Shown here piece after piece: positions 39,692 to 48,803 of a DNA stretch of 64,000 bases. Position numbers and translations under genes: made by a program. The stretch spans positions 61,173,279 through 61,237,278 of the forward strand of contig CM055092.1 of assembly GCA_029204225.1 (NCBI GenBank), in the 5' to 3' direction. Source of the DNA: Diphasiastrum complanatum. Its lineage: Eukaryota; Streptophyta; Lycopodiopsida; Lycopodiales; Lycopodiaceae. Every line of letters starts with the position of its first letter. Position 1 is the stretch's first letter. Under the pieces are notes generated by a model. That model saw nothing but the letters and a program-made list of their open reading frames with translations. It was not told where the DNA came from and ran no database searches.

Positions 39692-40009
39692 GTAATTCAT
39701 GCATGTGCTGTGTTGAAATCTATGCAATGCTGAAAAAATGTAACATGGACCCAATCAGGTTGTGCAACGACTACTTTATCAAGTTTTGCTTACAGTTTAT
39801 GAGCATTGTTGCTTTTCACGCTATTATGCAATTTTTTTTGGCTTCTCATCAAAATAGCTTTTTCCAGCTTGATCCACAAGTTGTGAAATTTGAAGACATT
39901 AAACTCAACTGCTCGTGTGCCCACAATTTTCAAAAGTTGCAAATTATCAAAGGCTATCACTGGTCAGCAAGTTTGGAATTTCCAAGCTGGCATGAACTTC
40001 GCGGCCCTC

Positions 40010-40440
40010 TTTGCCTTTCAAGAACAAGCATTCGGTGTCCATTGCAGCTTTCCAGTGATCAACATCAGGTGTCGACATTGCCTCTGAAACTGTTGTTGGT
40101 TCCTATACAAAGTAACAGGCCGGATCATCCATAAATCGGGATGGAGGCTGTCTAGACCAGTTTGATCTTCTGGGTTGAACTTCGGTCCTTTGATGTGATT
40201 CGACTTGTCGAGGGTCTGACTCATTGTCGGAGGAGTCGGTGTCGAGCTTGTGATCAGTCTTGAGTTCGAAGTTGTCGACTCTTGGACTGGAAGTCGATGG
40301 AGCTCCCCTTGTGGTCGATAAACTGTCTTCCATAAAAATGGCATCTCTACTGGTGAACGATTTTTGAGTGTCCATGTTGTAGAGCTTGTATGCCTTGTGA
40401 TCTGGGGAATAGCCAATGAAGATCGATTTTCTGTTGGTGG
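40010..40440 (-). pseudogene. Copia fragment: integrase C-terminus to start of reverse transcriptase
   Basis: The minus strand reads RKSIFIGYSPDHKAYKLYN and SRDAIFMED (copia integrase C-terminal block), a polar linker, then STPDVDHWKAAMDTE (start of the reverse transcriptase) after one stop near 40,103. It ends abruptly at about 40,440 against a plus-strand gag fragment. Confidence 0.82.
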
Positions 40441-40694
40441 TGAGAATGGAGGCACTCTTTGTGCTCCATGATCTCTTTGACATTGTCCAAGGAGAGGAGG
40501 ATGAACCTCTAGGTGGGCAAGAGCAAATTAGATACAAGAAAAAGGCTAGATTGGCCTTACATTGCATCAAGATGAATGTGAGCAATGACCTCTTGAAAGA
40601 GGTGTCATCTTGTATCTTGGCCAAGGAGGCATTTATGAATCCAATAACACTTCAAGGATACTCATGCTTAGAAATCAAGTGCTTCAAAGCATGA
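40441..40694 (+). pseudogene. Copia gag fragment (element C family)
   Basis: The plus strand encodes EEDEPLGGQEQIRYKKKARL, ALHCIKMNVSNDLLKEVSSC and, after a frameshift near 40,635, SNTSRILMLRNQVLQSMK. All match residues about 30-120 of the gag at 62,519. The homology starts at about 40,445 and stops precisely at 40,694, where the Helitron helicase relic begins. Confidence 0.85.
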
Positions 40695-41774
40695 AGGATT
40701 TCGGTTACAACATTGCTTTTTCATATTGGAAAACCATGTCTCAAACAGAATTAAATGCTATCAACTCAGATTTAGGGAGACAACTTGGCCATCTCTTTGA
40801 CACCGGAGTTCGACTAACAAACGATCCTATCACAATTGAAAACATTCTGAAAATCTTAGAACAAGAAACTACCAACGCGTTGATTACGAGAACAACTGAC
40901 ACACATCAGGTTCATGTCTTTTAATGATTTTACTACTCAATTTGTTTACAATGCTATTGTCACGTTAAAGCTAATCATTTTCAAAACTTCTTCTTCTAAA
41001 ATTATTTGTTGATTCAATGTATCGTTGATTTCTTCTAATGTTGGCTTTCTAATTCTTATCATGTTTAAAAATGAAAGATATAAAGCATCTGACGCGTGTC
41101 GAATGGAATAAGTCAGATGGATCTGAATCGCCATTTTCCAATATAAAGATGTCGAGATGTGGCATATTGAACATAAACTATCAGTTCTATGTTTACATAT
41201 TGCTGGCAATTGTGCATGATCGCCTACTAACAATAGGATGAAATTATGGAAAGGCAGACAATATGGATTTGATTTTACTTGATTTATTTGGTGTATGACA
41301 AGCTGTAACGTTTGAGCAGTCATCATAGTCATTTCGTCGATATAATGATATAAGCACTAAAGATTTTTTTGTAACGCACATCAATAGGCATTAGATTTCG
41401 TATATAGAGAGCATTAACAGGGATCGAAAATCAATTGTGCACTGTCAATGCACGTTTACTAAGCCTACACGCAGTTGCACCTGTTGTGGCACATAACACA
41501 ATAGATTTGTTTGTTTTTTTTTGCGCGAATGTTAAATATTTTATAAGATTCATTTTTTCACTTCCTAGTGTACCTGACAGTACAAAAATACCTGACTGAT
41601 TTGACATCAAAATTGAAAAAGCACTTTATTGTTCTGCTGTCAATGAAGAATTTTCAAATGATTGAAATTCATGTGAAATACCTAACATATCTTTTGTATC
41701 AGTTCCTACTGATACCTGAGCATTATTTTCATACACAAGAACACATATAGCAAATATCTACGCAAATATCCACT
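40695..41774 (-). pseudogene. Helitron Pif1-type helicase relic
   Basis: Reading the minus strand from 41,774: SSLTAEQ near 41,610; a degenerate Walker A block (SGTLGSEKMNLIKYL, where the conserved GKT is lost); a VLCATTGATA motif; Walker B IDEMTMM at about 41,332; LLLVGDHAQLPAIC; and YSIRHASD. These are the Pif1 helicase motifs in order, with stops and frameshifts between. It is the downstream continuation of the relic at 54,111-55,083, from which a 12.3-kb insertion separates it. Family role: DNA unwinding during rolling-circle transposition. Confidence 0.82.
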
Positions 41775-41811
41775 CACAATACAAAGGAGGACACGCGGGC
41801 AAAAAAAAATT

Positions 41812-42236
41812 CGCGTGGATATAGCCGTGGATTGGTGTGGATATACGCGTGGATACAAGCGCGTGGATTATCCACGCGTGGATGTTCCACGCAAATGTCT
41901 TTTCCGGTAGCAGATCGGCCGGACGTCGTGAAATTCAAAATGCGTGGATTATCCACGCCAAGTCCGACAACCAGCAGCCGGGCAAACCTCTGACGCCCGG
42001 AGTCGAAAATAGGAATTCTAATTTCACGTGGATAATCCATGCCATAGTAAAAATAAAATAAAAAAGGCTCGGCTTTTGCATGGATTATCCACACAAAATT
42101 CGCTTTATCCACGCAAAATCCAGAGAGTTGAGGCCGTGGATACCGTGTGGATAAATTTTTTTTTATATCCACGCGGTATCCACGCAAAAAGGTTTCTGGA
42201 ATTTGCGTGGATTATCCACGTGTGGATAATCCACGC
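41812..42236. repeat. Left subterminal palindromic repeat array
   Basis: At least ten GTGGAT/ATCCAC half-sites, several joined as the odd palindrome GCGTGGATTATCCACGC (41,861-41,878; 41,942-41,958; 42,205-42,236, which is a double copy). Subterminal repeats of this kind are the known binding sites for the ORF1 (TnpA) protein in En/Spm elements; binding here is inferred. Confidence 0.85.
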
Positions 42237-42239
42237 AAA

Positions 42240-43040
42240 AATTTTTGTCCAAAAAAAAAAACATTTGGCGCGAACCAAAATGTGGTTTGCTCCGAAAATA
42301 GAGGTGTCTTTCTATTTTTGTGTTGTGAGAGAGAGAGAGAGAAAAAGAGAGTATAGATGGGAGTGAGAATGAGATGAGGATGAATGTGAGTGAGAAGATT
42401 GATAGTGTTTAGGATTTTTAGTTCATTGATGGATGTTAATAGTATGTGTTTTGTGATCATAAGTTTTAAGATCTTTTGTGTTTGTGATGTAGGTTTGGAT
42501 ATGAAAAATGAGCTTTCATTGCAAAGGATTCAAAGATCAAGTGCATGCAAAAGGAAAAGCAAAGATTGCAAAACAATAGAGATACAATAGTAAAGGTAAA
42601 TTCACATTTATTTTGATCATTTGATATTTAGTTGATAACTTAATGTGTAATCTATTTCCATTACTTTTTATTGTGCATTCTAGCATGCAAATCATGTGCT
42701 AAAATAGATACATTGCATTGAATTCATCAATGGATACATTTGCATTGCATAGATGTGCATTAAATAGACTATACATTGCATTAAATACATCAATAGATAC
42801 ATTTGCAATCAATAGATGTGCATTCAATAGACTATACATTTGCATTCATGGATTAAAAATATATGCATTCAAAAATTTCGCAAGAATGATGTGATGCCAA
42901 AACATTATATTGATTGATTTAAAAACAAGTACACTGATGAGAGAATAAATTCTCTCTTCCTGCATTGCCTTCTACAAGGCCTTACATTTAATTTAAGAAC
43001 CTCTACTCATCATCACTTCTTCCCTCCTCGCCTCCTTCAT
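42240..43040. other. Element interior, untranslated or intronic
   Basis: Contains a short (GA) tract at 42,328-42,344, a possible small exon after TTTGTGATGTAG at about 42,494-42,590 on the plus strand, and repeated ATAGAYGTGCATT..ATAGACTATACATT phrases at 42,745-42,845. No domain was recognised. Confidence 0.4.
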
Positions 43041-43044
43041 CTTG

Positions 43045-44141
43045 TAGGTGTACGTTGGTGTCCACATCTTCAAACTCCACTTCGCTTTCATTCACATACT
43101 TTTCCACGTTCTCTTCCACATTTTCTTCCACATCACGAACACTTGAAGTTGTAGAGCCTCTCTACAAAATAGAATCAAAGATTTAATTAAATTGAGATTA
43201 AACTTACTTGTAAACCACAAAGTAAACAATCACAAAACAATAAAGGTTAAGAGTTTACGATTGGAAACAATCCATGGGATTCCATAAAAGCCTTAAGGCC
43301 GACATATCCATGATCGTAACCTTGCTTGTACTCTGCGGCGGTCATGTGTCTTCCAAAATCACTAAGCTACATTCAACAAAAAAACATAGTTTAGCAATAC
43401 AATATAGTTTAGCAATAAAAAACATTAACAATCTCACTACAAAAATAGAATCATATTAAAAAATATTGCACTTACAAATTGGGCCTCTAGATTGCCCCTT
43501 CCTCCCGATCCCAAGTGACTTTGGCCGTGTTTTAAAAGCTTCTCGACGGCGGCCCTACGTTGTTGTTCATACTTTTGGGGATTGTTTTGCAACAATTCCC
43601 CTTTCACCTTCCTCCAATCCCTTTTGGAGCACCATCCAGGCTTCGTGGGATTCTTGGGATTCCTCACGACTCTTCTCATCAATTGCCTTTTGTTTCAAAT
43701 CCAAAGGCACATTGTATTCAAGGCCCAAGTCCTACTAAAAGCATTGGATTGAGGGAATTCAGAATACAAAGTCTCTATTATTTTATTTTTGTCTTCAAGC
43801 AATTGGGAGGACCAATCGATCATATAATCTTTACCAAAATATAAAGCAACTAAATCACGCAAACGGGCATGAATTACATTGCCACGCATATTTTTTATAA
43901 CTCCACCACGTGGATTAAGCTCATAATACACACTACACGATTCTTGGGAAGGGGCATCTTCGGAAGCTCTTCTCTCAAATGATTCACTCGAAGAAGATAA
44001 CACAAGATTTTTCATTCTATCTCTTTGTTGAGGAGATAGATTCTCAAACCACTCTTGATTATATTCTTTGGGCTCCTCACGAGCTCTTCTCCTAGATGGT
44101 CTCTCACTTGACCTTCCACTTGACCTACCACTTGAAAACAT
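43045..44141 (-). pseudogene. ORF1-like (TnpA-type) transposon gene, several exons
   Basis: On the minus strand from ATG 44141: a Ser/Arg-rich start (MFSSGRSSGRSSERPSRRRA), an acidic middle, and an unclear frameshift or tiny intron near 43,690-43,740. Then comes a basic segment (NPTKPGWCSKRDWRKVKGEL; KYEQQRRAAVEKLLKHGQ; SHLGSGGRGNLEAQF) with a clean GTAAGTG donor at about 43,479. Next is LSDFGRHMTAAEYKQGYDHG after GAATGTAG, then an acidic final exon after TTTTGTAG ending GRSDDE at about 43,010. The composition is like that of plant transposase_24/TnpA proteins, but the family match is weak. It runs opposite to the Tnp2 gene. Confidence 0.5.
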
Positions 44142-44463
44142 TGTATCAAAGTTAGAAAGTAGTGGAGAATGGGAGTAAAAGAGTATTGAAGACTTTTAGA
44201 TTAGAAGAGTAAGCAATGAATAGAAAGCAATAGATTAATAGTAAGCGAGAACAAAGAAGATCAATAGAGCAAGCAAGAGCAAGAGCAAGGTCACTAGCAA
44301 TGAAGAGCAACCAAAAGCAAGCAAGCAAGATCTATAGAGCTTAGAAGAGCAATAGCAAGCAAGAGCACTAAACACTAGATTAGAAAACCTATAAAACTTG
44401 AAAGCAAAAGAAGAGGAGCAAGAATACTCGCGGAAATGCCATTTTATTGGCATTCAAGTTTTG

Positions 44464-44512
44464 CGTGGATTATCCACACAGAAGTTATCCACGCGATATC
44501 CACACGTGGATG
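44464..44512. repeat. Internal copy of the subterminal palindrome
   Basis: GCGTGGATTATCCACAC, then TTATCCACGCGATATCCACACGTGGATG, just upstream of the ORF1-like gene. It may be the promoter end of that gene or the buried terminus of a smaller element (41,775 to about 44,600). Confidence 0.75.
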
Positions 44513-44519
44513 TCCCACA

Positions 44520-45593
44520 CATTTTTTTTCCCCTCTCTTGGCACGTGAGAGGGTCCCCCACATGGGCTTGCATGCTTCAAATGTCATTCAATATTCTCAT
44601 AATCTTTTCTAGATTTTATGAGAATATTTTATTGTAGGATTTTACATAAAATATATTTTTTAATATGATGGAAGGTAAAAAAATCAATTCAAAGATCATC
44701 ATGATAGTATTTAATTGTTAAAACTAGTTTTATATTGTTATAAATTTTATTTTTCTTGAAATTTGACATACAAGACAAAATCATGAGATAAGAAATAGTA
44801 CATACTATTATTAAAGTAATTTGACAAGTTTTTTAAGATTTTATGACATAATATTATGTCAAATCGGTGTCATAAAACATTTAGTTTATTAATAATCTAG
44901 GTGTCATACATTTGATATAATTTGATGACATAATTACATGGTCAAATAATTTTTTTTGCTTTTGTCATGTGGCCTGTTAAATGGTTGCATGGGGTCATTT
45001 AATTTCATGATCAAAAACATTTATGTTATATTGAGGACCTTAGTGATATGTGACCTATATGATAAATCTTTTTAATTGCTGGTGTGTGACCTATATAACC
45101 TTATATGAAATCATAGTAATTAGTTGAAATATCATATGATGTGGTATAGAGTAGCTGGCTACAGTGTGTATATGTCATCGAACTGTCATCATCATCAGAT
45201 AGCGATTCATCTCATGATCGCAACAACAGGTATATATTGTTATTGATATTGACATCAATTGCACTTTATTTGTTATTTGAATATGAGTGTATAATTTCTC
45301 TTGCAAATTTATTCTTACAATGACATTTGATTGGAATTTTGAATTCTAGGGAAATTATCGTACCTCCACGTGATTTAAGAAAGAAAAAAGAATTGAGCTC
45401 TATCACAGAAAAAAGGAGCAATTAAGACTAAAGTACAATGAACAACTATTGACTGGTTCATCTTCAAGCTCTTCCATCAGTTGACGTAGACCGCCTATTG
45501 ATCCATCACATGTATGTATATTGATTTTTTTATGTCATATTTTTTATTTGTAATAGTGATGTAATCCTTTTTGCTCTTTGGATATAGTATATT
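44520..45593. other. AT-rich, non-coding interior
   Basis: Holds ATGACATAATTATG-type short inverted repeats at 44,840-44,950. A possible exon with DSSHDRNN and a GTATAT donor lies at about 45,200-45,228. Nothing else is supportable. Confidence 0.4.
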
Positions 45594-45672
45594 GCTCTTT
45601 GGAAAGCCAAGACACCACTCCATCACAAATGAAGGTTGAAAATGCACTAAATGTACAAAGACTATTTTGTCA
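45594..45672 (-). pseudogene. Short copia RNase H fragment
   Basis: About 80 bp match the copia E sequence at 56,165-56,245 (TTGGAAAGCCA.GA.AC.ACTCCATCAC and following bases) on the same strand, with many differences. It is probably an old insertion scrap. Confidence 0.6.
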
Positions 45673-45789
45673 ATTTTGTCACATGTTACAATACGTCACA
45701 TGTTAGAATTTGTCAATTTTTACTTGAATGACACTGAAAGAATTTGTGTAATTTGCAATTGGATTATTGGACCAGTTTTAACAAGAATA

Positions 45790-45910
45790 TGATGAGAGGA
45801 TACCATGTACATGCACACAATGCAAAAGCCTTAGGATTCGGACAAGGAGGATTGTCAACGATCATATTTGGGCCAATGGAGTGCACACAGAGAATCCAAG
45901 AGTACGAGAG
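45790..45910 (+). pseudogene. Transposase-associated domain exon of the CACTA Tnp2 gene
   Basis: The plus strand encodes YDERIPCTCTQCKSLRIR followed by VNDHIWANGVHTEN, resembling the Cys-rich transposase-associated domain (IxCPCxxCxN...VxxHLxxxGF) at the N-terminus of plant Tnp2 proteins. A GAG/GTAAAC donor follows at 45,911. The start is not well defined. The SET frame lies between this exon and the next transposase exon. Confidence 0.6.
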
Positions 45911-46236
45911 GTAAACTCTTTAAAGTGTTTTTCGAAAATGCTTTAATCTTTGACCCTTATGACACTTCAAGTATAGTTTGGCCAATAAATATTGAGCGAT
46001 AGGATGAGTGCCACGATACTTTGAAGTTATACTGTCACTTGCTTCTAAAAGGAAAAATCCAAGTAGAATATTTAGATGAAGTTAATCTCTCACTTGCTTC
46101 TAAAAGGAAAAATCCAAATAGAATGATTAGATGAAGTTAATCTCTTACTTGCTTCTAAAAGAAAAATCCAAATAGAATGATTAGATGTAGTTAATCTTGA
46201 TTTCCATATTCAATCACCCATAATAGACTCATTCAC

Positions 46237-46240
<4 letters not shown>

Positions 46241-46296
<56 letters not shown>
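46241..46296. repeat. (GA)28 microsatellite
   Basis: 56 bp of uninterrupted GA. Confidence 0.98.
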
Positions 46297-46298
<2 letters not shown>

Positions 46299-46639
46299 AT
46301 GAAAGAGTTAAAGGTAACCAACACTCCCAATTCTAGGAAGGTGTGTAGCCCTTGTTTTCTTCCGTTAAAGGCGTGGTTCAAATGTTTTTTGTTGGAAGAT
46401 GAGTTCCACAAAAAAGCCCAAACACCGCAGGGAGGAAGTATGTGGTGACATTCTGGAGTAGGATATAATCGTGTGGTTTGGGAGTTTTGATTAGCACTCT
46501 ATAATGTTCTCTCTATTTTTCTCTTCATGTGTGTTTAGGGTCGGTGTGGGTGGGGGTGTGTGTGTGCGTGTGTGTGTTTGTGTGTGTGTTTCATGCTACT
46601 GGTTTACGGTTGGTGTTATATATTAATTTATGTTTCATG

Positions 46640-46772
<133 letters not shown>

Positions 46773-46877
46773 TGATACATCTAACATTTTCAACTTTTGT
46801 AGAAGAAGGACCATAAGTTGGTTTCAAGAAAAAGAGTTGCATGAGAGATCGAGAATATTATTGATAGGATAAATCAC

Positions 46878-48480
46878 ATGAATATTGATTTTGGATCATC
46901 ATTGGCCCTAGATGATGCTCTTGTTGATGATGACCCCTTGCATGATATACTTAGTTCATCAATGCCTTGTGATTCAATCCATGTCTCCAAATCTCTAGAA
47001 CGTTCTTACCACCCAACCACACCTATCCTAGATGTTGCACATGAGTCCTCCACGATACTTCATGTGGATTCCACAAACTTGACCACCCCTTTAAAAAAGA
47101 GAACACGTCTTGGACGTATTATGACTAGTTTGAAAGATAATTGCAAATTACTACGCACTGTTGATGTGCCAAAAGACATTCTAGGTTCTTTGTTTGACCT
47201 TCCTCTTCCACCTAGCTTGCAACCATTAGTAAAACATTTTATTAGAGGTAGATATTTGTGTTGGCCACTCCAATCACCATTACCATTAAATGGAACACCA
47301 TTTACGTATTGGGGTCAAATGTACATGATCATGCCTAGTGAACACTTTCATGAGGCTGGTTTGGGCCCTTTTGCATTGAGTAGTATTGAGGTCCCTTTAA
47401 ATAGTGTTGTGACATTGATGCCATATGCGGGACCTCAATGCAATTGGGATGATTGGCATGCTTTGTGTTGTCACCAATGGAGGATGCAAGTATATGGCTT
47501 GAATTCAAATGCTTGTTCTTTAGAGAAGCAACGCATGCAAGGAGGCACCATCTCAATAGCAAATCGTACATACATTGATGGACGTCCAGATGTGCATGGA
47601 AACATTGCTGCATATATAAATAGTTCCATTGGCCACCCTCTATTGATGAATTGTGATTTTGAAGAATGCACCAATGGAAAAGAAGAATATTTTACTAGGA
47701 ATGTAAAGGGTGTGAAAGATTTCAGATCCTTAAGATCCAATCTACTTGAATGATCTTTGGTTAGAAAGAGAAATACACTACCAATTTCACCAATGTAGAA
47801 AAATCAGCATCTACACACAATTTGAGATGCAAACACTAATAGAACTTGATCAAACTTGAATGAAATGATTATGTACTGTTGCTGTCTACAAAACCAGCAA
47901 GCTACTGTATTTCACACGTGTGGATCCAAAAATAGCAAATATAGATCATTCTACACATAGAATTGCAAGCAATCACCAAGATAGTGCACCAATGGATAGT
48001 AGAACCCAAGAGAACCATGTATAAGCATGAAATGAGATAGAGAAGAGAGAAGATGACTCTCTCCACGAGTTACATCCTTTTATAGCAGGTCCAAACCCTA
48101 TTTGGCCACTTGGCTTTTCCACCAAAATGCTAACCCTACCAATTTTGGGTCTAGATTCAATGTACCCAACTTATTCAAATTGAATCTACTCAAACTCGAA
48201 TTCTATCTTTCCCACACTTTCAAAAAGTGTTTATTCAAATGAAATTTAGACTAATGAACTTTGAAAAGTCAACCTCTAAGTCTAAAACAAGTTTTGGCCT
48301 CAATATGCCAAATATGGAAATATTGCAAAATGTGATGAAACTAGTTGAATCTTTCACAAGGGCACTTATGTAATGGTCTGTGCCACTAGGTCTATCAGGT
48401 TTGGGGAGGAATTGTTCATCAAGTATAGTTTCAACGGTCCTCTACCCAAATATTTGCAAAAGACAATAAGTCAAATGTGA
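46878..48480 (+). pseudogene. SET-domain protein frame, split by a solo LTR
   Basis: Open from ATG 46878 (in-frame stop just upstream) to 47,710. There a 648-bp LTR interrupts it; the same frame resumes at 48,363 and stops at 48,478-48,480, for a 316-residue product without the LTR. Residues about 1-95 are acidic with a basic LKKRTRLGR patch. The SET signature follows: AGLGPFALSSIEVPLN with YAGP (N-terminal SET strands), then GRPDVHGNIAAYINSS (the GN.AR.INHS block, His replaced by Ser). After the LTR comes ATRSIRFGEELFIKYSF (the GEEL.x.Y block with the catalytic tyrosine). No pre-SET or post-SET cysteine cluster was seen. SET domains methylate protein lysines; the substrate here is unknown. 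It sits within the CACTA element, on the transposase strand. Confidence 0.75.
47711..48358 (-). repeat. Solo LTR of copia family F (648 bp) inserted in the SET frame
   Basis: Its ends are TGTGAAAG / CTTTCACA, and AGGG flanks it on both sides (47,707-47,710 and 48,359-48,362) as a short target duplication. It is the inverted, full-length relative of the 19,322-19,958 LTR. The minus orientation is shown by the TATAAAAGG box (complement of 48,077-48,090 region). A CACACGTGTG palindrome lies at 47,913-47,922. No internal element sequence remains, so it arose by LTR-LTR recombination. Confidence 0.9.
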
Positions 48481-48689
48481 AGATTTAGATTTTGTTGATA
48501 TGTAGAGATGTATAATCCATGCATCTTGATTGTATTTGGTTTGTGTCATTAAATATGTCAAATGTTAGGAGCATTATTTGTCATTTGTCTAGATTAAATG
48601 TTAGGAGCATTATTTGTCTTTGAGTTCATTGAATGTTAACAAGTTGAAAAGACAAATCTGTCTAATAGATACATTGGTATGTTCATACT

Positions 48690-48790
48690 TTTTAAACTAA
48701 GAGGTAGTTTATATTCATATGCGACATTAAGATCTATCAAGTATTGGGAGGAAATGTTTATCAAGCATTGTTTCAACCTAATTTTTGTTA
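48690..48790 (+). pseudogene. Second, diverged copy of the SET C-terminal segment
   Basis: The frame reads YATLRSIKYWEEMFIKHCFN, a clear relative of CATRSIRFGEELFIKYSFN from 48,381-48,437. The DNA is also similar (CAAGTATTGGGAGGAAATGTTTATCAAGCATTGTTTCAA against CAGGTTTGGGGAGGAATTGTTCATCAAGTATAGTTTCAA). The GEEL core is degraded to WEEM. This indicates duplication of the SET tail in the element, not a separate gene. Confidence 0.65.
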
Positions 48791-48803
48791 TTTTGATATA
48801 TAG

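Noticed and set aside
40018-40455. 145-codon minus-strand frame overlapping the copia integrase fragment
   Set aside because: The neighbouring frame (40,103-40,624) carries the integrase motifs; this one is its shadow.
41837-42366. Frames with repeated WIIHA / DYPR motifs (also 53,714-54,006)
   Set aside because: They are translations of the GTGGATWATCCAC palindromic array, not a repeat protein.
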